A stretch of 64,000 nt of DNA, taken from the NCBI GenBank assembly GCA_018434685.1, contig JAHDOV010000007.1, forward strand, positions 1 to 64,000. The letters run 5' to 3'. The first letter of the stretch is position 1, and each line of letters opens with the position of its first letter. The notes under the pieces were generated by a model that made no database searches, was not told the origin of the DNA, and was given only the letters and a program-made list of their open reading frames with translations. This document shows positions 61,569 to 64,000 of the stretch, piece by piece. A program made the translations under genes and the position numbers. This DNA is from Deltaproteobacteria bacterium. Its GTDB lineage: Bacteria > Desulfobacterota > Desulfomonilia > UBA1062.

Positions 61569-62094
61569 GTTGTTATGAAAAACAGGCTCCTGTCTTTGCA
61601 AAAGCTACATCCGACACGATGTCGGACAAGCCGAGGCGCTGGGTGTCAGGTGTCAGGGGAAAGATTAAAAAAACAGGAGGCAGGCGTCAGAAATCAGAAG
61701 CCAGAATGAAAAAGTACAGTCCAAAGTTCAAAGAGAGTCAGGAGACAGAAAAAAAGAATGAAAAAACAAGGCTGTCATTGCAGCAAGGAAAAAAATGGCG
61801 GACCATCGATGAATCAATCCCAAAAGTATTTTACATCGAACGATTCTAATTTGTAAGTCTCTGCTAAAATATCCTGAGATTGCCGCGCCCCTTCGGGGGC
61901 TCGCAATGAAGGGATAAATGACTGCATCGCGAGGAATCCACTGCAGCGGACGACGAAGCAATCTAGATGCTAGGGCAGCTGTTTCATTAAGAGGAAGATG
62001 ATCCGCCGCGCCAGACGAAGCAATCTCAAGGTGCTCGGCTGTGTCTTTTTTTTACGACAAGCGGCGGGGAATACAACCCCAAGCGATTCAGAAC
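61569..62094. repeat. Dispersed repeats downstream of the convergent genes
   Basis: CAGGAGGCAGGCGTCAGAA-type reiterations (61670-61745) and TGTCATTGC/GCAATCTC fragments at 61770, 61875-61910 and 61925-61965. An open frame crossing 61541-61849 is judged an artefact of these repeats. Confidence 0.55.
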
Positions 62095-64000
62095 TCAGAA
62101 GCTTTCAAAAATAAAGTCGCCTTCGCCTGCAAGCCACCCAAACATAGGGTTCTGTTCTCCATTTGTCTCTTCCGCCACCTTTTTTCTGACCGTCTGCGCA
62201 ATATCGCTCGCGACTATAAAACTATCCCCTGAAGGGGGCGTCTTTCTGTTAAGAGCATCAAGCAATGCCCTTGTAAACAAGCCATGTCCCTTCTCCTCTT
62301 TGGATTGTTCATTTTTACCACCGGCTGTTAGGATCTGCGTTGAGCGATTTTGGGATGCATTCATTATGAATGCACTTGCCTTTTTGGTTGTACCTGCGTT
62401 GCGCATGAGACCTAGTCCAGAATAGCATGAATCAAAAACAAACAGAATATGTTTGGCTCTGTATTTTTTAATCATATTGTGAATATATGTCATTGAAATC
62501 GCTGAACCTCTGTAGTTGTCCACATCTGTATCCATAGGGGCTATGTATCCTTCCTGACCACCTTCATCAGGCAGATCCTCTGTCAATCCATGGCCCGCAA
62601 AATATACCATGAGCGCGTCATTCTTCCCCATGGTGCTTGGCAGCTCGTCGGCCAGAATTCTCATGATGCGAGCTCTGGAGGCCTCACCATCGTACAACTC
62701 AATAATCTTGTCGAATCCCTTAGTTTTCAGGGTATCACGAATCGATTTTGCATCATTGACAGCAAATTCGAGTGATGGGAATGTTTTATATTTGTTAATC
62801 CCTATTATGACAGCTACCTTATGATCATAAATGTTGGCAAATTCTTTCGCGAAAGACTGGTTCCCTTCAATTACTACCTGTTCTTGAGTTATGTTTCCCT
62901 TCGTGTCTAGAGCTTTCACGGTAAATGTATTTTTTTTCTGAAGTAGTGGGATGATCGCAGTATATTTAATAACTTTACTAGGCAAAAAAGATTGTTCCAA
63001 TTCATTCGCTTCGGAAGTTCTGCATTTAACACCATTAATAGTGACAGATTTGATTCCATATTTTCCAGAGGCGAGGACAATAAATGTAACATTATGATCT
63101 GTTAGGATTTTTATCCCTCGCGCAGATTTCGGTTCAAGGATTTTTATAAAGGGACCATTTGTATATTCCGATTTAGCCGTTGTTGTGCCACTCATTGATT
63201 TAGATTTTGCACCTGACAGAATCAGCCTTGTTTGATCAATTTCTGGATAAGTTAGACGACATACAATAGATAACTCTCTTCCATGTCTTAGTATACTGAT
63301 GTTTATATCTTTACCATATTTATTGTAGAGGGTAGAAGAAGTATCATATGCCTCTAAAACAGTTGATATTGATATTCCATCGATTCTCAGGATCTTGTCC
63401 CCTTTTACAAGGCCGTTAAGATCTGCAATAGATCCTTCTTGTACATCAACAATGGTATTACCCGAAAAATCAACACCAAAATGAGGATGGTATTTTAATC
63501 TCAATATACCATTTGCGATCTGAGAGGCCTTAGAGTAATTGCCCAATTCATATTCTTTGGTCAGCTTCTGAAAAGATGATCTTAATTTATAAAACTCACT
63601 TGCAGCAGTAATCCCCCACTTAAGAGTATTTTTATTATAATATGAGGACTTTTCAATTTCATCAAATCGTGGAGAATTAGCTAATTCCATAGCTTTTAGA
63701 CTAAATTCTAGGGCTTCTTGTATTTTACCTTGTTTGTAAAATAATCCTGCCAAGTTTATATAACCGTAATATCCTCTTTCAGGCCATGCATTGATGCTCT
63801 TCAGATAGTATTCCTTTGCTTTATCAAAATTATCCAAATACGTATAAGCAACACCCATGTTCGTCGTAATCATCATTACGCTCGCTTTATCATGTGACTG
63901 TTTAAGGGCTGAATCATATTCATAAATTGCCTGTGCATATTGCTCATTTTGAAGATAATGATTAGCTTTCAAAATCTGTACAGAAGCACAACCATTCAGA
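62095..64000 (-). CDS. TPR-PDZ-caspase lipoprotein, N-terminus beyond the window
   Basis: At least 634 residues, open at the right edge. The first codons inside the window encode LNGCASVQ, a lipobox, so only the signal peptide is missing. Order: TPR repeats (NMGVAYTYLDNFDKAKEYYL and following), a PDZ-like domain (IVDVQEGSIADLNGLVKGDK, then ILRIDGISI), a beta-rich middle part, and a C-terminal caspase fold with catalytic His in YFAGHGLTE (codon 62590-62592) and Cys in FDSCYSGLG (codon 62425-62427). An outer-membrane or periplasmic metacaspase-type protease. The AT-rich coding sequence differs from the GC-rich genes to its left. Domain make-up differs from the TPR-caspase at 41467. Confidence 0.88.
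   Translation of the reverse strand, partial: LNGCASVQILKANHYLQNEQYAQAIYEYDSALKQSHDKASVMMITTNMGVAYTYLDNFDKAKEYYLKSINAWPERGYYGYINLAGLFYKQGKIQEALEFSLKAMELANSPRFDEIEKSSYYNKNTLKWGITAASEFYKLRSSFQKLTKEYELGNYSKASQIANGILRLKYHPHFGVDFSGNTIVDVQEGSIADLNGLVKGDKILRIDGISISTVLEAYDTSSTLYNKYGKDINISILRHGRELSIVCRLTYPEIDQTRLILSGAKSKSMSGTTTAKSEYTNGPFIKILEPKSARGIKILTDHNVTFIVLASGKYGIKSVTINGVKCRTSEANELEQSFLPSKVIKYTAIIPLLQKKNTFTVKALDTKGNITQEQVVIEGNQSFAKEFANIYDHKVAVIIGINKYKTFPSLEFAVNDAKSIRDTLKTKGFDKIIELYDGEASRARIMRILADELPSTMGKNDALMVYFAGHGLTEDLPDEGGQEGYIAPMDTDVDNYRGSAISMTYIHNMIKKYRAKHILFVFDSCYSGLGLMRNAGTTKKASAFIMNASQNRSTQILTAGGKNEQSKEEKGHGLFTRALLDALNRKTPPSGDSFIVASDIAQTVRKKVAEETNGEQNPMFGWLAGEGDFIFESF

Noticed and set aside
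61541-61849. 102-codon frame after the 363-residue gene
   Set aside because: Composed of CAGGAGTCAGAA-type repeats; Lys/Arg/Glu-rich output is a by-product.
40380-64000. Diversity-generating reverse transcriptase or template repeat in the window
   Set aside because: No reading frame shows reverse-transcriptase motifs and no AAC-rich copy of the variable stretch was found; the retroelement core, if any, is elsewhere.

Overview
The window reads as chromosomal DNA of an anaerobic, Gram-negative, deltaproteobacterium-like organism (Desulfobacterota or a near relative; inference). The grounds are two PEP-CTERM proteins, several lipoboxes, a paired acyl-CoA dehydrogenase operon, ferredoxin-fused nitroreductase and corrinoid methyl-transfer genes, and intergenic DNA crowded with dispersed TGTCATTGCGAG-type repeats. 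No rRNA, tRNA or CRISPR array was recognised. The 5.0-7.8 kb stretch is visibly AT-rich, most of 15-40 kb is GC-rich, and the last 24 kb is an accessory, repeat-laden island.

Layout. 1-1770: an apparently complete IS4/IS1634-type insertion sequence. 2-5 kb: a fatty acid hydroxylase/sterol desaturase and a PEP-CTERM protein. 5-7.5 kb: an AT-rich MBOAT O-acyltransferase plus SGNH-hydrolase pair. 7.9-8.9 kb: a HEPN/MNT toxin-antitoxin-like pair whose wHTH-nucleotidyltransferase gene starts inside two phased operator dyads. 9.1-14.5 kb: a minus-strand operon of two paralogous lipoproteins, a TPR protein and an unknown exported protein, flanked by direct repeats. 15.3-20.7 kb: TetR regulator, two acyl-CoA dehydrogenases, an SDR and an acetoacetate decarboxylase-family protein. 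21-22.6 kb: MFS transporter and an SUI1/YciH-like factor.

23.6-34.9 kb is a tetrapyrrole/metal and C1 block: a FecCD/BtuCD-type ABC transporter with two nearly equal substrate-binding lipoproteins, a COG1180-type radical SAM protein, an unknown partner, a ferredoxin-nitroreductase, and a tightly overlapping operon of UroD-type methyltransferase, corrinoid protein and MetH-activation-like protein. 35-40 kb holds small genes and a second PEP-CTERM protein.

40.4-64 kb carries exported or signalling proteins: a TPR-caspase, five formylglycine-generating-enzyme (C-type-lectin) fold domains, a DUF4384-like protein, an FHA-TPR-metallopeptidase, a zinc-finger anti-sigma-like protein, a sigma factor, a Ser/Thr kinase-TPR protein, and a PDZ-caspase lipoprotein cut by the window edge. 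The C-termini of the five lectin-fold domains vary at defined codons that mostly end in C or T, inside an otherwise conserved frame with a conserved 3' tail. This is what targets of a diversity-generating retroelement look like, although no reverse transcriptase lies in the window. Three minus-strand hairpin/T8 elements carrying CCTCC motifs may be a family of small RNAs.
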